A stretch of DNA of 64,000 bases, taken from positions 1 to 64,000 of the forward strand of contig NZ_NGFP01000010.1 of NCBI RefSeq assembly GCF_002149035.1. The letters run 5' to 3'. The position numbers and the translations under genes are program-made. Source of the DNA: Streptosporangium minutum. Lineage in GTDB: Bacteria; Actinomycetota; Actinomycetes; Streptosporangiales; Streptosporangiaceae. This document shows positions 15,289 through 24,249 of the stretch, piece after piece (positions within the stretch are counted from its first letter, which is position 1; every line of letters starts with the position of its first letter). The notes below the pieces were generated by a model, which had not been told where the DNA came from, searched no databases, and saw nothing but the letters and a program-made list of their open reading frames with translations.

Positions 15289-16116
15289 ATGAGCGTCGAT
15301 CCTTTTTCCGGTCCCGATTCCCCCCGGGTGCGGTTCGGGGCCGAGATGCGCCGCCTGCGCGAGGAGGCTCAGCTCTCCCAGGGGGCGGTGGCCGCACGGC
15401 TGGGGTGCACGCAGACTCAGGTGAGCCGCCTGGAGGCCGCCACCCGGACCCCGTCCAAGTCCGACGCCGAGCGGCTGGACCGGCTCTTCGGCGCGGGCGG
15501 CGGCACGCTCTTCACCGGGCTGCACCGGCGCATCCTCGCCCGTCCGGGCAGCCCGGACTGGTTCACGAGCTGGGCCGAGGAGATCGAACCCGCCGCCCTG
15601 GTCCTGCGGTCGTGGGACCCGCTGCTGGTCCCGGGTCTTCTGCAGACGGAGTCCTACGCCCGCCATGTCTTCAACCATGCGCCTCTGATCACTCCCGAAG
15701 AGGTGGAGGAGCGTGTTGAAACGCGTATGCGGCGTCGGAGCATCCTCGACAAGGACGGTCCTCCCCTGCTCCTGGTCCTCGCGGACGAGGGTGTGCTGCG
15801 CCGTCGGGTCGGCGGGCCGGAGGTGATGCGGGAGCAGCTCGGTCACCTATTGGAGATAGCCCGGCGGCCATCCATCTCCATCCAACTCGTCGATCAGCAG
15901 TGCCTATCAGGCATGCTGGGCGCCTTCATGATCGCCAAGCTTCCGAACGTACAGCCGGATGTCATTCATGCGGGCTCTTCAGTGGAAGGGCAGGTTTCGG
16001 CTGATCCCATTCAGGTGACCTCAATATGGAACCGCTATGAAGCGATACGTCGATGGGCTTACCCTGAACATATGTCCCTCAAAATGATCGAAGAAGTGAG
16101 GCGGGAATGGACCTGA
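15289..16116 (+). CDS. HTH regulator with DUF5753 (Scr1-type antitoxin-like)
   Basis: 275 residues. The N-terminal XRE helix-turn-helix (about 13-65) reads MRRLREEAQLSQGAVAARLG, then CTQTQVSRLEAATRTP. The C-terminal DUF5753 domain (about 95-270) carries SWDPLLVPGLLQTESYAR and VDQQCLSGMLGAF. Proteins of this type pair with DUF397 proteins as toxin-antitoxin-like or developmental (BldB/WhiJ-like) switches. The next gene, a DUF397 protein, starts 10 bases before its stop. The 222-base upstream gap is AT-richer than its surroundings and probably holds the promoter. Confidence 0.88.
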   Translation: MSVDPFSGPDSPRVRFGAEMRRLREEAQLSQGAVAARLGCTQTQVSRLEAATRTPSKSDAERLDRLFGAGGGTLFTGLHRRILARPGSPDWFTSWAEEIEPAALVLRSWDPLLVPGLLQTESYARHVFNHAPLITPEEVEERVETRMRRRSILDKDGPPLLLVLADEGVLRRRVGGPEVMREQLGHLLEIARRPSISIQLVDQQCLSGMLGAFMIAKLPNVQPDVIHAGSSVEGQVSADPIQVTSIWNRYEAIRRWAYPEHMSLKMIEEVRREWT

Positions 16117-16313
16117 GCGCCGCTGTGTGGCGGAAGTCGTCGCTTTCTGGCGACGATGGTGGTCAGTGTGTCGAGGTCGCCGACAATCTGCCGGGTGTGG
16201 TCGGGGTCCGTGACAGCAAGGACCCCGAGGGTCCCGCGCTGCTCTTCACTCCCGCCGAGTGGCGGACCTTCGTCGGGGGCGTCAAGTCGGGTGCGTTCGA
16301 CCGGCTGTCCTGA
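16107..16313 (+). CDS. DUF397 protein, copy 1
   Basis: 68 residues covering the full DUF397 domain: VWRKSSLSG..GGQCVEVAD, then VRDSKDPEGP and FTPAEWRTFVGGVKSG. It overlaps the DUF5753 regulator by 10 bases and shares its transcript. The family is proposed to be the small partner of Scr1/WhiJ-type regulators. A near-identical paralogue follows 29 bases later. Confidence 0.88.
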   Translation: MDLSAAVWRKSSLSGDDGGQCVEVADNLPGVVGVRDSKDPEGPALLFTPAEWRTFVGGVKSGAFDRLS

Positions 16314-16342
16314 TCCTCCACAGGTGAGGAAGTGAGGCGGGA

Positions 16343-16549
16343 ATGGACCTGAGCGCCGCAGTGTGGCGGAAGTCGTCACGTTCTGGTGACAACGGTGGTC
16401 AGTGCGTCGAGGTCGCCGACAACCTGCCGGGCGTGGTCGCGGTCCGTGACAGCAAGGATCCCGATGGCCCCAAGCTGCTCTTTACCCCCGCCGAGTGGCG
16501 CTCCTTCATCGGTGGCGTCAAGGACGGAGATTTCAACCATTCGTCCTGA
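16343..16549 (+). CDS. DUF397 protein, copy 2 (tandem duplicate)
   Basis: 68 residues and very close to copy 1 (VWRKSSRSG..GGQCVEVAD; VRDSKDPDGP; FTPAEWRSFIGGVKDG). The duplication includes the leader 'gaagtgaggcgggaatg', which in copy 1 is the 3' end of the regulator gene and here serves as a stand-alone ribosome binding region. The duplicated unit therefore ran from inside the regulator gene to the end of DUF397. Confidence 0.88.
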   Translation: MDLSAAVWRKSSRSGDNGGQCVEVADNLPGVVAVRDSKDPDGPKLLFTPAEWRSFIGGVKDGDFNHSS

Positions 16550-16614
16550 TTGCCGGAATTAACCTGGTTTCGGCCTGCCCTTAATTGGGGCACTGTTCAA
16601 TCCTTTTTGTCTCT

Positions 16615-16646
16615 AACCCCCGATCGGACAACCGATCGGGGTTTTT
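16615..16646. terminator. Intrinsic terminator after the DUF397 genes
   Basis: AACCCC..CGATCGG, a 4-base ACAA loop, then CCGATCGGGG followed by TTTTT. This is a classical stem with a T-tract, rare in this window. It separates the Scr1/DUF397 unit from the restriction-modification operon. Confidence 0.85.
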
Positions 16647-16770
16647 CTGCGTCTCCGTAACGATGCTGAGCAGGTCTGGGATAGAGGTCTGAGAATTCCT
16701 GGTTCGCGCTGCACGATTTGAGGTATTCTGCAAGGCTTTGCTGAATCCGGCGTGATGTCTGTGAGGATGA

Positions 16771-19700
16771 ATGGTTAATGGGGTCGGTGGGCTGGCAGGC
16801 GGATCGCCCAACTTCGGATTCCTGCTTGCCCATGAGCCGCTGCTCGTGGTGTACGGAGCGGGCGCCGAGACGTCCGTCTTCACCGATCCCAACGGCGCCC
16901 TGGTCAAATGCCGTCAGTTCATCGAGGTTCTGACGACCGTCATGGTGCGCCGGACGGGCATAGCGGTGGCCGTTGACAACCGGTTGGGGACCCGGATCCA
17001 TGCCCTTTCCGACAACGGCGTCATCCTCAGGAGCGGCGCGGACGCCTTCCACGAGATCCGCCGGATTGGGAACAGGGCCGTTCACGAGCACTACGCCGAC
17101 ACCAGGGCCGCTCTCGACTCGGTGAACAAGTGCTTCCAGCTCGGCCTGCTCCTGCACCGCGCCATCACGGGCGACCGCCAGGTCATCACCTTCGTTCCGC
17201 CGCAGCCGCCCGTCGATGTGACCGGTCAGCTCCGTGAGGACCTCGAACGCTACAAGCGCGAGCTCACCGAGGCCCGGCTCATCCTGGACGGCAAGCGATC
17301 GCGCGCGGAGGCGGTCTCCGAGGCCAGGGCGAAGGCCGAGGCCGAGCTCAGCCGCGCGTTGCGGGAACGCGACCGGCTGGCCGCGCAGCTGGAGACGTTG
17401 CAGGGCACCGCGCAGCAGCTCAGGTCGGAGTTCGACGAGCGGACGCCGGACAAGGTCCCGATCTCCAGGCGCAGGCTCTTCATCGAGCAGGCGCGGGCGC
17501 CGGAACCGCTGACCGAGGCGCAGGCGCGCCGCGAGATCGACCGGATGCTCCGCGAGGCCGGCTGGGTCGTGCAGGACCTGGCCCAGCTCAACCCTCTGGC
17601 CGGCACGGGCGTGGCCGTACGGGAGTTCGCCTTCGCCCGGGGCAGGTCGGACTACGCCCTCTACGTCGACGGCATGCTCGTCGGCGTCATCGAGGCCAAG
17701 CGGGAGGGCACCTCGCTGACCGGGGTGGAGTGGCAGAGCGCCGGATACGCCGCTGCGCTCCCCAAGGCGTACGCCATGGCCACCTGGCGCAGGGACATCC
17801 CGCTGCCGTTCCGCTACGAGAGCACGGGGGTGGAGACCCGCTTCACCAACGGGCTCGACCCCGATCCCCGCTCCCGTGGCGTCTTCTCCTTCCACCGGCC
17901 GGAGACCGTTGCCGCCTGGATGGCCGAGGCCGACGACCGGCCGGACGCGCCGACCCTCCGCGCGCGGGTACGGCAGATGCCCGCCCTCGTCGAGACGGGG
18001 CTGCGTCCCGCCCAGATCGACGCGGTCAAGGGCGTCGAGAGCTCCCTCTGCCGGGACCTTCCCCGTGCCCTCGTCCAGATGGCCACCGGTGCCGGGAAGA
18101 CGTTCGCCGCCGTCACCCAGACATACCGGCTGATCAAGCACGCGGGCGCGAAGCGCGTGCTCTTCCTGGTCGACCGGAACAACCTCGGCGACCAGGCGGC
18201 GGCGGAGTTCCGCAACTACACCACGCCCGACGACGGCCGGAAGCTCTCGGAGCTGTACAACATCCAGCGGCTGGCCGGTGGGACCGTCCTGGAGTCGACG
18301 AACGTCGTGATCACCACGATCCAGCGGCTTAGCCTCGCCCTGCGCGGCGAGCAGCTCCCGCCGGACGACGACGACCAGGGGATCGACGACTACGTGCCCG
18401 ACCGGCCGGTGGACGCGCAGTACAACCGGCAGCTCCCGCCCGAGACCTTCGACCTGATCGTCGTGGACGAGTGCCACCGGTCGATCTACGGCAAGTGGCG
18501 GGCGGTGCTCGACTACTTCGACGCGCCCATCCTCGGCCTCACCGCGACGCCGACCGCCCAGACGCTCGGCTTCTTCGACCAGAACATCGCCTCGGAGTAC
18601 ACCTACGAGCAGGCCGTGGCCGACGGGGTCAACGTCGACTACGACGTCTACCGGATCCGCACGAAGATCAGCGAGAGCGGCAGCCGCATCCCGGCCCTCG
18701 ACGAGGAGGGCACTCGCACGGTCGTCCCGTTCCGGGACCGTCGCACGCGGATGCAGCGCTACGAGGAGCTGCAGGAGGACTTCACCTACTCCGGCGAGCA
18801 GATCGGCCGCTCGGTGCTGGCCAAGGACCAGATCCGGCTGGTCCTCAAGACCTTCCGCGACAAGGTCCTCCCCGAGCAGTACGGCAAGCGGACCGTCGTC
18901 CCCAAGACGCTCATCTTCGCCAAGAGCGACGAGCACGCCGACGACATCGTGCAGATCGTCCGGGAGGTCTTCGGCAAGGGCAACGATTTCGCCGCGAAGA
19001 TCACCTACAAGTCGAAGGACGTGGGCGACGACCCGAAGAAGCTGCTGCAGCTCTTCCGCACCAGCGCGGCCCTGCGGATCGCCGTCACCGTCGACATGAT
19101 CGCGACCGGGACGGACGTGCGACCGCTCGAAATCGTGTTCTTCATGCGTGGTGTGCAGAGCGCGGTCTACTTCGAGCAGATGAAGGGCCGGGGTGCCCGT
19201 ACCGTCGACGAGACCGAGTTCCGGCAGGTCAACCCCGACCGGTCGGCCCGCCGCAAGGACCGCTTCCTGCTGGTCGACGCGGTCGGCGTCACCGACAGCC
19301 CGCTGTGCGACGCGCGCCCGCTCGAACGGACGCCGTCGCTCAGCCTCAAGCAACTGCTGGCTAAGGCGGCGAACCTCTCGATCGACGAGCACGAGATCGC
19401 CTCTCTCGCGTCCCGGCTCGCCCGGCTCGACCTCGACATGACCGACGCCGACCGCGACGAGATCGCGCGGGTCGCCGAGGGCACCACGCTGCGCGACATC
19501 GTCCGGCGGCTCGTCGACGCCGTCGACACCGACGAGCTGATCGCAGTCCAGGACACGGGTGGGGACAGGGCGGTCCAGCGCCGGCTGCGTGAGGCCGTCG
19601 CCCCCCTCACCGCGAATCCCGACCTGCGCCGGCGCATCCTCGACATCCGCCACGACCGCGACACCGCCATCGACGACCTCTCGACCGATGAGCTGATTTC

Positions 19701-20259
19701 GGCCGAGGGAGTGGACATCGCCAAGGAGGCGGTCCAGTCGTTCCGCCAGTTCGTGAAGGAGCACCAGGACGAGGTGATCGTCCAGCAGCTCCGCCACGGC
19801 AGCGGACCGCGGCTGACGTACGCGCAGCTCCAGGATCTCGCCGACCGGGTGAAGCGGCTGCCGAACGTCTACAACGTCGACTTCCTCTGGAGGTCGTACG
19901 AGGAGCTGGGCGAGGCTCCGTCGCTGGGGGAGGGCGAGGCCGCCGTCACGGACCTGGTCTCCCTGCTCCGCCGCGAGCTCGGCGTGGACCGGGAGGTCCG
20001 GCCCTTCCGGTCGATCATCGAGGAGCGCTACGCCACCTGGCGCGCGAGCCAGGAACGTTCCGGGGTGACCTTCACCCCCGAGCAGCGCTGGTATCTCGAC
20101 CGGATCGTGGGCGTGATCGCCACGAGCGTCGAGGTCACCGTCGAAGACCTGCACGGCATGCCGTTCGACCAGCGCGGCGGCGCGTACGGCTTCGCCGACG
20201 CCTTCGGCGACCGCGCCGAATCCATTCTCGAAGAACTCAACAAGGAGCTAACCGCGTGA
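16771..20259 (+). CDS. hsdR: Type I restriction endonuclease subunit R (HsdR), DUF4145-containing
   Basis: A 1162-residue ATP-dependent DNA translocase and nuclease. In order: a DUF4145-like N-terminal domain (about 30-125); a coiled coil (about 148-215); the HSDR_N nuclease with D292 in RSDYALYVDG and the E-A-K motif at about 306-309; an SF2 helicase with Walker A ATGAGKT (about 437), DECHR (about 565), LTATPT (about 590) and motif VI MKGRGAR (about 803); and an EcoEI-type C-terminal domain that contacts the methylase. All catalytic motifs are intact. The stop overlaps the HsdS start by 4 bases. The long antisense frame across it is a GC artefact. Confidence 0.93.
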   Translation: MVNGVGGLAGGSPNFGFLLAHEPLLVVYGAGAETSVFTDPNGALVKCRQFIEVLTTVMVRRTGIAVAVDNRLGTRIHALSDNGVILRSGADAFHEIRRIGNRAVHEHYADTRAALDSVNKCFQLGLLLHRAITGDRQVITFVPPQPPVDVTGQLREDLERYKRELTEARLILDGKRSRAEAVSEARAKAEAELSRALRERDRLAAQLETLQGTAQQLRSEFDERTPDKVPISRRRLFIEQARAPEPLTEAQARREIDRMLREAGWVVQDLAQLNPLAGTGVAVREFAFARGRSDYALYVDGMLVGVIEAKREGTSLTGVEWQSAGYAAALPKAYAMATWRRDIPLPFRYESTGVETRFTNGLDPDPRSRGVFSFHRPETVAAWMAEADDRPDAPTLRARVRQMPALVETGLRPAQIDAVKGVESSLCRDLPRALVQMATGAGKTFAAVTQTYRLIKHAGAKRVLFLVDRNNLGDQAAAEFRNYTTPDDGRKLSELYNIQRLAGGTVLESTNVVITTIQRLSLALRGEQLPPDDDDQGIDDYVPDRPVDAQYNRQLPPETFDLIVVDECHRSIYGKWRAVLDYFDAPILGLTATPTAQTLGFFDQNIASEYTYEQAVADGVNVDYDVYRIRTKISESGSRIPALDEEGTRTVVPFRDRRTRMQRYEELQEDFTYSGEQIGRSVLAKDQIRLVLKTFRDKVLPEQYGKRTVVPKTLIFAKSDEHADDIVQIVREVFGKGNDFAAKITYKSKDVGDDPKKLLQLFRTSAALRIAVTVDMIATGTDVRPLEIVFFMRGVQSAVYFEQMKGRGARTVDETEFRQVNPDRSARRKDRFLLVDAVGVTDSPLCDARPLERTPSLSLKQLLAKAANLSIDEHEIASLASRLARLDLDMTDADRDEIARVAEGTTLRDIVRRLVDAVDTDELIAVQDTGGDRAVQRRLREAVAPLTANPDLRRRILDIRHDRDTAIDDLSTDELISAEGVDIAKEAVQSFRQFVKEHQDEVIVQQLRHGSGPRLTYAQLQDLADRVKRLPNVYNVDFLWRSYEELGEAPSLGEGEAAVTDLVSLLRRELGVDREVRPFRSIIEERYATWRASQERSGVTFTPEQRWYLDRIVGVIATSVEVTVEDLHGMPFDQRGGAYGFADAFGDRAESILEELNKELTA

Positions 20260-21659
20260 CGTTGTTCTCGATCCCTGATTCTTGGGCTTGGGCCTCATTC
20301 GGAGATGTTGCACGGATCGCAAGCAACTTAGTTGATCCCAAAGATTATCAGAATAAGCCGCATATAGCGCCTAATCACATCGAACCATGGACTGGTCGAA
20401 TTCTTGATTACGCGACCATCCAAAATGATGGAGTGACAAGCCCAAAACACTATTTTCACTCCGGCCAGATCCTCTATTCAAAGATTCGTCCATACTTAGC
20501 CAAGATTTCCTTGGTAGACTTTGAAGGCCTCTGTAGTGCGGATATGTACCCTATTGATACGAACCTCAATGCTAGATATTTAAAATGGTGGATGCTAACA
20601 CCTATGTTTGTCGAAGAATCTACGAAGCATCAAGGGCGAGTGGTGCTGCCGAAGATTAATGCAGAGGCGCTACGAAAGCTCTGCGTTCCAGTGCCTCCAC
20701 TGGAAGAGCAGTGCAGGATTGTCGCTGCTCTCGAAAGTCATCTCTCGCGACTTGATAAAATATCTCATGCGGTAGAAAGGGCCAGGATTCGCGCCTCGGC
20801 GCTGCGTCGTAAGGTTCTTGATGATGAAGATTCTCGACTTTCTGATGTTCCGTGGAAGCAGCTCGGGGAACTTCTTCGAGAGCCTTTGCGGAATGGTCAC
20901 TCAGCAAGAGCCACTCAAGACGCTACAGGGATCCGCACGCTGACGCTTACCGCTGTCACAAATAACCAGTTCATCGAAAAAAACACCAAACTTGCGGCGG
21001 CGGACCCTGACCGTGTCCGACATCTTTGGCTCCGCTCTGGGGATATCTTCATTCAACGCTCGAACACTCCAGAGTTGGTGGGGTCGTCAGCTCTTTATCG
21101 CGGTCCGGAAGATTGGGCGATATTTCCCGATCTCTTGATTCGGATCAGAGTCGCCCCTTCGTTGTTGCCAGAATTTGTTCATTTGATGCTATCTACTACT
21201 CGGACGAAAAGATATTTACGCTCATCCGCCAAGGGTCTTGCAGGTTCAATGCCGAAAATTGATCAAGGAACTATCGAACGGATAGAGCTGCCAACGCCCC
21301 CACTGGATGTTCAGCGTGAATTCGTCGAGTTTGTAAAAGCGCAGCAAGAGGGGGTTTCTCGCCTGATCGGAGGGCTGGAAGGCGCACGGAGCCGTTCAAG
21401 CCAGTTGCGCCGGTCGCTTTTGAGAGAGGCGTTTGCGGGCCGGCTGCTTCCACAGGACCCGACCGATGAGCCCGCCTTGGCATTGCTGGCGCGCATCAGA
21501 GCTGAACGAGCCAACCAGCTCAAGCCTCAGCGTGCCCGCCGTACCAAGCCAAAGGAATCACCCTCCGTGAGCCTCGCCGAGCCATCGGCCGCCAGCCGTA
21601 CTGAGTGGCCCGACTCGACCCGTACCCCCACCACCTACGAGCAGGGAGAACTGCTGTGA
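20256..21659 (+). CDS. hsdS: Type I restriction-modification specificity subunit (HsdS)
   Basis: 467 residues. Two target recognition domains (about 1-140 and 200-340) are separated by conserved helices, PVPPLEEQCRIVAALESHL (about 145-165) and PTPPLDVQREFVEFVKAQQ (about 345-365), the usual HsdS half-repeat design. The Ala/Arg/Pro-rich tail (about 420-467) is a likely extension. The first 1 kb is much richer in A and T than the flanking hsdR and hsdM, with codons such as aat, ata and tta. This marks the recognition module as imported. It is coupled to hsdR by ATGA-type overlap (GTGA) and to hsdM likewise. Confidence 0.93.
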   Translation: MTLFSIPDSWAWASFGDVARIASNLVDPKDYQNKPHIAPNHIEPWTGRILDYATIQNDGVTSPKHYFHSGQILYSKIRPYLAKISLVDFEGLCSADMYPIDTNLNARYLKWWMLTPMFVEESTKHQGRVVLPKINAEALRKLCVPVPPLEEQCRIVAALESHLSRLDKISHAVERARIRASALRRKVLDDEDSRLSDVPWKQLGELLREPLRNGHSARATQDATGIRTLTLTAVTNNQFIEKNTKLAAADPDRVRHLWLRSGDIFIQRSNTPELVGSSALYRGPEDWAIFPDLLIRIRVAPSLLPEFVHLMLSTTRTKRYLRSSAKGLAGSMPKIDQGTIERIELPTPPLDVQREFVEFVKAQQEGVSRLIGGLEGARSRSSQLRRSLLREAFAGRLLPQDPTDEPALALLARIRAERANQLKPQRARRTKPKESPSVSLAEPSAASRTEWPDSTRTPTTYEQGELL

Positions 21660-23233
21660 CGACGACCGTGTCCGACAGCGAGCAGGCCGAGCGGTCGGCC
21701 GAGGCGGCGCGGCTCGCGGAGGCGCGGCGGCTCGCGGACAAGATGTGGAGCTACTGCGACGTGCTCCGCGACGCAGGGGTGTCGGCGATCGACTACGTCG
21801 AGCAGCTGACTTACCTGCTCTTCCTCAAGATGGCCGACGAGCGGGCCAAGCTCCCGGAGAGCCTCGGCGGCGGGCGGATCCTGCCTGAGGGGATCAGCTG
21901 GGAGACGCTGAAGAAGCTGACCGGCGCGGCGCTGGAGGAGGCGTACCGGGAGACGCTGGCCGAGCTGGGCAAGGAGAAGGGCATCCTTGGGACGGTCTTC
22001 CGCAAGGCACAGAACAGGGTGCAGGAGCCCGCGCTGCTCAGGAAGCTAATCGTTGACCTCATGGACAACGAGACCTGGGGACGGCGCGGCACCGACGTCA
22101 AGGGCGACGCCTACGAGCAGCTCCTCGCCCGCAGCGCCACCGACGTCAAGTCCGGTGCCGGGCAGTACTTCACCCCGCGCCCGCTCATCAACGCGATCGT
22201 CGACTGCGCGCAGCCCACCCCCGGGGACACGATCATCGACCCGGCCTGCGGCACCGGCGGCTTCCTGCTGGCCGCCAACGACTACATCCGCAGGCACCAC
22301 ACAGACCTGACCCCGGGCCAGCGGCACCGCCTGACGCACGGGGAGGCGTTCCTGGGGACCGAGCTGGTGGACGGCACGGCCCGGCTCGCCGCGATGAACA
22401 TGCTGCTGCACGGCATGTGCCAGGCGGACGGTGAATCGCCCATCCAGACCGAGGACGCGCTCGCCACCTCCCCCTCCGTCCGCGCCTCCCTGGTGCTGGC
22501 CAACCCGCCGTTCGGAAAGAAGTCCGCGATCACGGTGATCGGCCTCGACGGCAAGGCGACCCGGGACGACGTCGCCTACGACCGGCAGGACTTCTGGCAG
22601 ACCACCACCAACAAGCAGCTCAACTTCGTCCAGCACATCGCCCGGTTGATGGCGATCCCCGGCCGCGCGGCGGTGGTCCTCCCCGACAACGTGCTCTTCG
22701 AGGGCGGCGCGGGGGAGGGGATCCGCCGTGCGCTCCTCAAGGAGTACGACGTCCACACCCTGCTCCGGCTCCCCACCGGGATCTTCTACGCGGGCGGGGT
22801 CAAGGCGAACGTGCTCTTCTTCGACCGGAAACCGGCCAGTGAGGAGCCCTGGACCAGGAACCTCTGGGTGTACGACTTCCGTACCGGCCAGCACTTCACG
22901 CTCAAGCAGAACCCGCTCCGCCGCGAGGACCTGCAGGAGTTCGTCGACTCCTACCTTCCGGGCAGGTCACCCGACGAGCGGGTGGAGACCGAACGGTTCC
23001 GGAAGTTCACCTATGACGAGCTGGTCGCCCGCGACAAGTGCAACCTGGACATCTTCTGGCTCAAGGACCCGAGCCTGGAGGACGCCGACGCGCTCCAGCC
23101 GCCCGAGATCATCGCGCAGGAGATCGTCGACGACCTGGAGGCCGCGCTGAGCGAGTTCGCCGCCATCGCCGAAGCCCTCCAGAACCGCGCCGTCGCTCAG
23201 GACCCCGGAAGCACACCGGCCGAAGACCTCTGA
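21656..23233 (+). CDS. hsdM: Type I restriction-modification N6-adenine methyltransferase (HsdM)
   Basis: 525 residues. An N-terminal helical HsdM_N domain (about 20-150) is followed by the N6-adenine methylase fold, with SAM-binding motif IIDPACGTGGFLLAA (about 192-206) and catalytic NPPFGKKS (about 283-290). It methylates the site set by HsdS to protect host DNA. GTG at 21656 overlaps the hsdS stop (GTGA); a longer reading from inside hsdS has no ribosome binding site. The order R-S-M is unusual, since M-S-R and R-M-S are more common. A hairpin terminator follows. Confidence 0.93.
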   Translation: MTTTVSDSEQAERSAEAARLAEARRLADKMWSYCDVLRDAGVSAIDYVEQLTYLLFLKMADERAKLPESLGGGRILPEGISWETLKKLTGAALEEAYRETLAELGKEKGILGTVFRKAQNRVQEPALLRKLIVDLMDNETWGRRGTDVKGDAYEQLLARSATDVKSGAGQYFTPRPLINAIVDCAQPTPGDTIIDPACGTGGFLLAANDYIRRHHTDLTPGQRHRLTHGEAFLGTELVDGTARLAAMNMLLHGMCQADGESPIQTEDALATSPSVRASLVLANPPFGKKSAITVIGLDGKATRDDVAYDRQDFWQTTTNKQLNFVQHIARLMAIPGRAAVVLPDNVLFEGGAGEGIRRALLKEYDVHTLLRLPTGIFYAGGVKANVLFFDRKPASEEPWTRNLWVYDFRTGQHFTLKQNPLRREDLQEFVDSYLPGRSPDERVETERFRKFTYDELVARDKCNLDIFWLKDPSLEDADALQPPEIIAQEIVDDLEAALSEFAAIAEALQNRAVAQDPGSTPAEDL

Positions 23234-23240
23234 GCCCGAC

Positions 23241-23275
23241 GGCCCCCGCCCGCGACAACCGTGGCGGGCGGGGCC
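23241..23275. terminator. Hairpin terminator of the hsd operon
   Basis: GGCCCCCGCCCGC (23241-23253) pairs with GCGGGCGGGGCC (23264-23275) across a 10-base loop, 8 bases after the hsdM stop. Very GC-rich stem and no T-tract. Confidence 0.7.
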
Positions 23276-23276
23276 C

Positions 23277-23353
23277 TCAGGCCGGTTCCTCGATGAAGGC
23301 CGCGATCTGGATGACGTTCCGCCATTCGTGCACCGCCGCGATCCCGTCGTGCG
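23277..23353 (-). pseudogene. C-terminal relic of a CoxE-like VWA protein
   Basis: About 24 codons ending at a stop at 23277: GIAAVHEWRNVIQIAAFIEE, then PA. This matches the last residues of the CoxE-like protein encoded at 27436 (VPMHECRNVVQLAAFIEE, then LA). The upstream part of the gene is gone. The match covers only the tail, so it is either a truncated paralogue or the trace of a duplication. Confidence 0.6.
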
Positions 23354-23389
23354 CCGGAGAACACCTCGTGCTCCGGCATCGGGCGCGTC

Positions 23390-24076
23390 TCACGTGGCGG
23401 TGTCGGGGCTCTGCCTCCGGCGGGCTTCGAGTGCGTCCAGAATGAGGGCCAGGCCGTAGCCGAACTCGCTCGTGTGGTCGTAGCCCGGTTGCAGGGCGTG
23501 GTCGACGATCATCTCCGTGAGGTACGGAAATTCGCCCGCCGGCAGGTGGTCGAGGATGTCGCCGGCCACTTCCCCGACATCGTCCGGCGTCGTCACCGGC
23601 AGGTTCGCCTCCTGAAGGACGAACCCGCCGACGTAGCTGTCGATGAGCGAGACGGCGTGCGCGGCCATCGGCAGCGTGAACCCCGCCTCCCGTAAGACAC
23701 CGAGGACGGCGTCGTGGTGGCGTAGCGTCGCCGGCCCCGGGGTGCGACGGGAGTCCATGAGGCCGAGGGCCCAGCTGTGCTGCGACAAGACCGCACGCGC
23801 GGAGGAAGCGCGCGTACGGATCGCGTCGCGCCAATCGCCGCACTCGGTACCGGGTAGCTCGATCGCCGCGAACACCATGTCGACCACGCCGTCGAGGATC
23901 GCGTCCTTGTTCGGTACGTGGTGGTAGAGCGACATCGCCTCCACGCCCAGCTCCTGCGCCACCCGTCGCATCGTGATCGCCTCCACGCCGCCGCGATCCG
24001 CGATCCGGATCGCGGCTTCCAGCACGCGACCTCTGCTGAGTGGTTGCCGTGGCGGTAGCGGTGGTGAGGGTGACAC
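23390..24076 (-). CDS. TetR family regulator (TetR_C type)
   Basis: 228 residues. The HTH reads RVLEAAIRIADRGGVEAITM, then RRVAQELGVEAMSLYHHVPNKDAIL, the MSLYHHV form of the TetR/TetR_C subgroup. GTG start. Divergent from a small deazaflavin-dependent oxidoreductase gene, with three near-identical operators in the gap. The simplest model is repression of both genes and induction by a small molecule that the oxidoreductase may convert. Confidence 0.9.
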   Translation of the reverse strand: MSPSPPLPPRQPLSRGRVLEAAIRIADRGGVEAITMRRVAQELGVEAMSLYHHVPNKDAILDGVVDMVFAAIELPGTECGDWRDAIRTRASSARAVLSQHSWALGLMDSRRTPGPATLRHHDAVLGVLREAGFTLPMAAHAVSLIDSYVGGFVLQEANLPVTTPDDVGEVAGDILDHLPAGEFPYLTEMIVDHALQPGYDHTSEFGYGLALILDALEARRRQSPDTAT

Positions 24077-24106
24077 GGCGGCTCCAAGTATGGGCGGGTT
24101 GACAAC

Positions 24107-24157
24107 CTTACATGCGTAAGCCAGCCTTGCGAGTGTAAGTCGCCTTACGGCCGTAAG
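24107..24157. promoter_or_regulatory. Triple TetR operator, CTTAC-N4-GTAAG
   Basis: Three palindromes stand in a row: CTTACATGCGTAAG (24107-24120), CTTGCGAGTGTAAG (24126-24139, one mismatch) and CTTACGGCCGTAAG (24144-24157). Centres are 19 and 18 bases apart, close to two helical turns. A perfect -35 box TTGACA (24099-24104) touches the first site. The array lies between the TetR gene and its divergent neighbour. Confidence 0.85.
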
Positions 24158-24249
24158 TCTTACCGGTTGGAATCGGCTGGAATCGGCTGTGAGCTCGGCG
24201 AACGTCTGACCCGCGACACGCCCCGACGGGGTGAGACAAGGAGATCCCG

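Noticed and set aside
16597-20154. Long open frame (1185 codons) on the minus strand across hsdR
   Set aside because: It has no recognisable domain, and hsdR on the other strand has every helicase and nuclease motif. High GC content produces such antisense frames.
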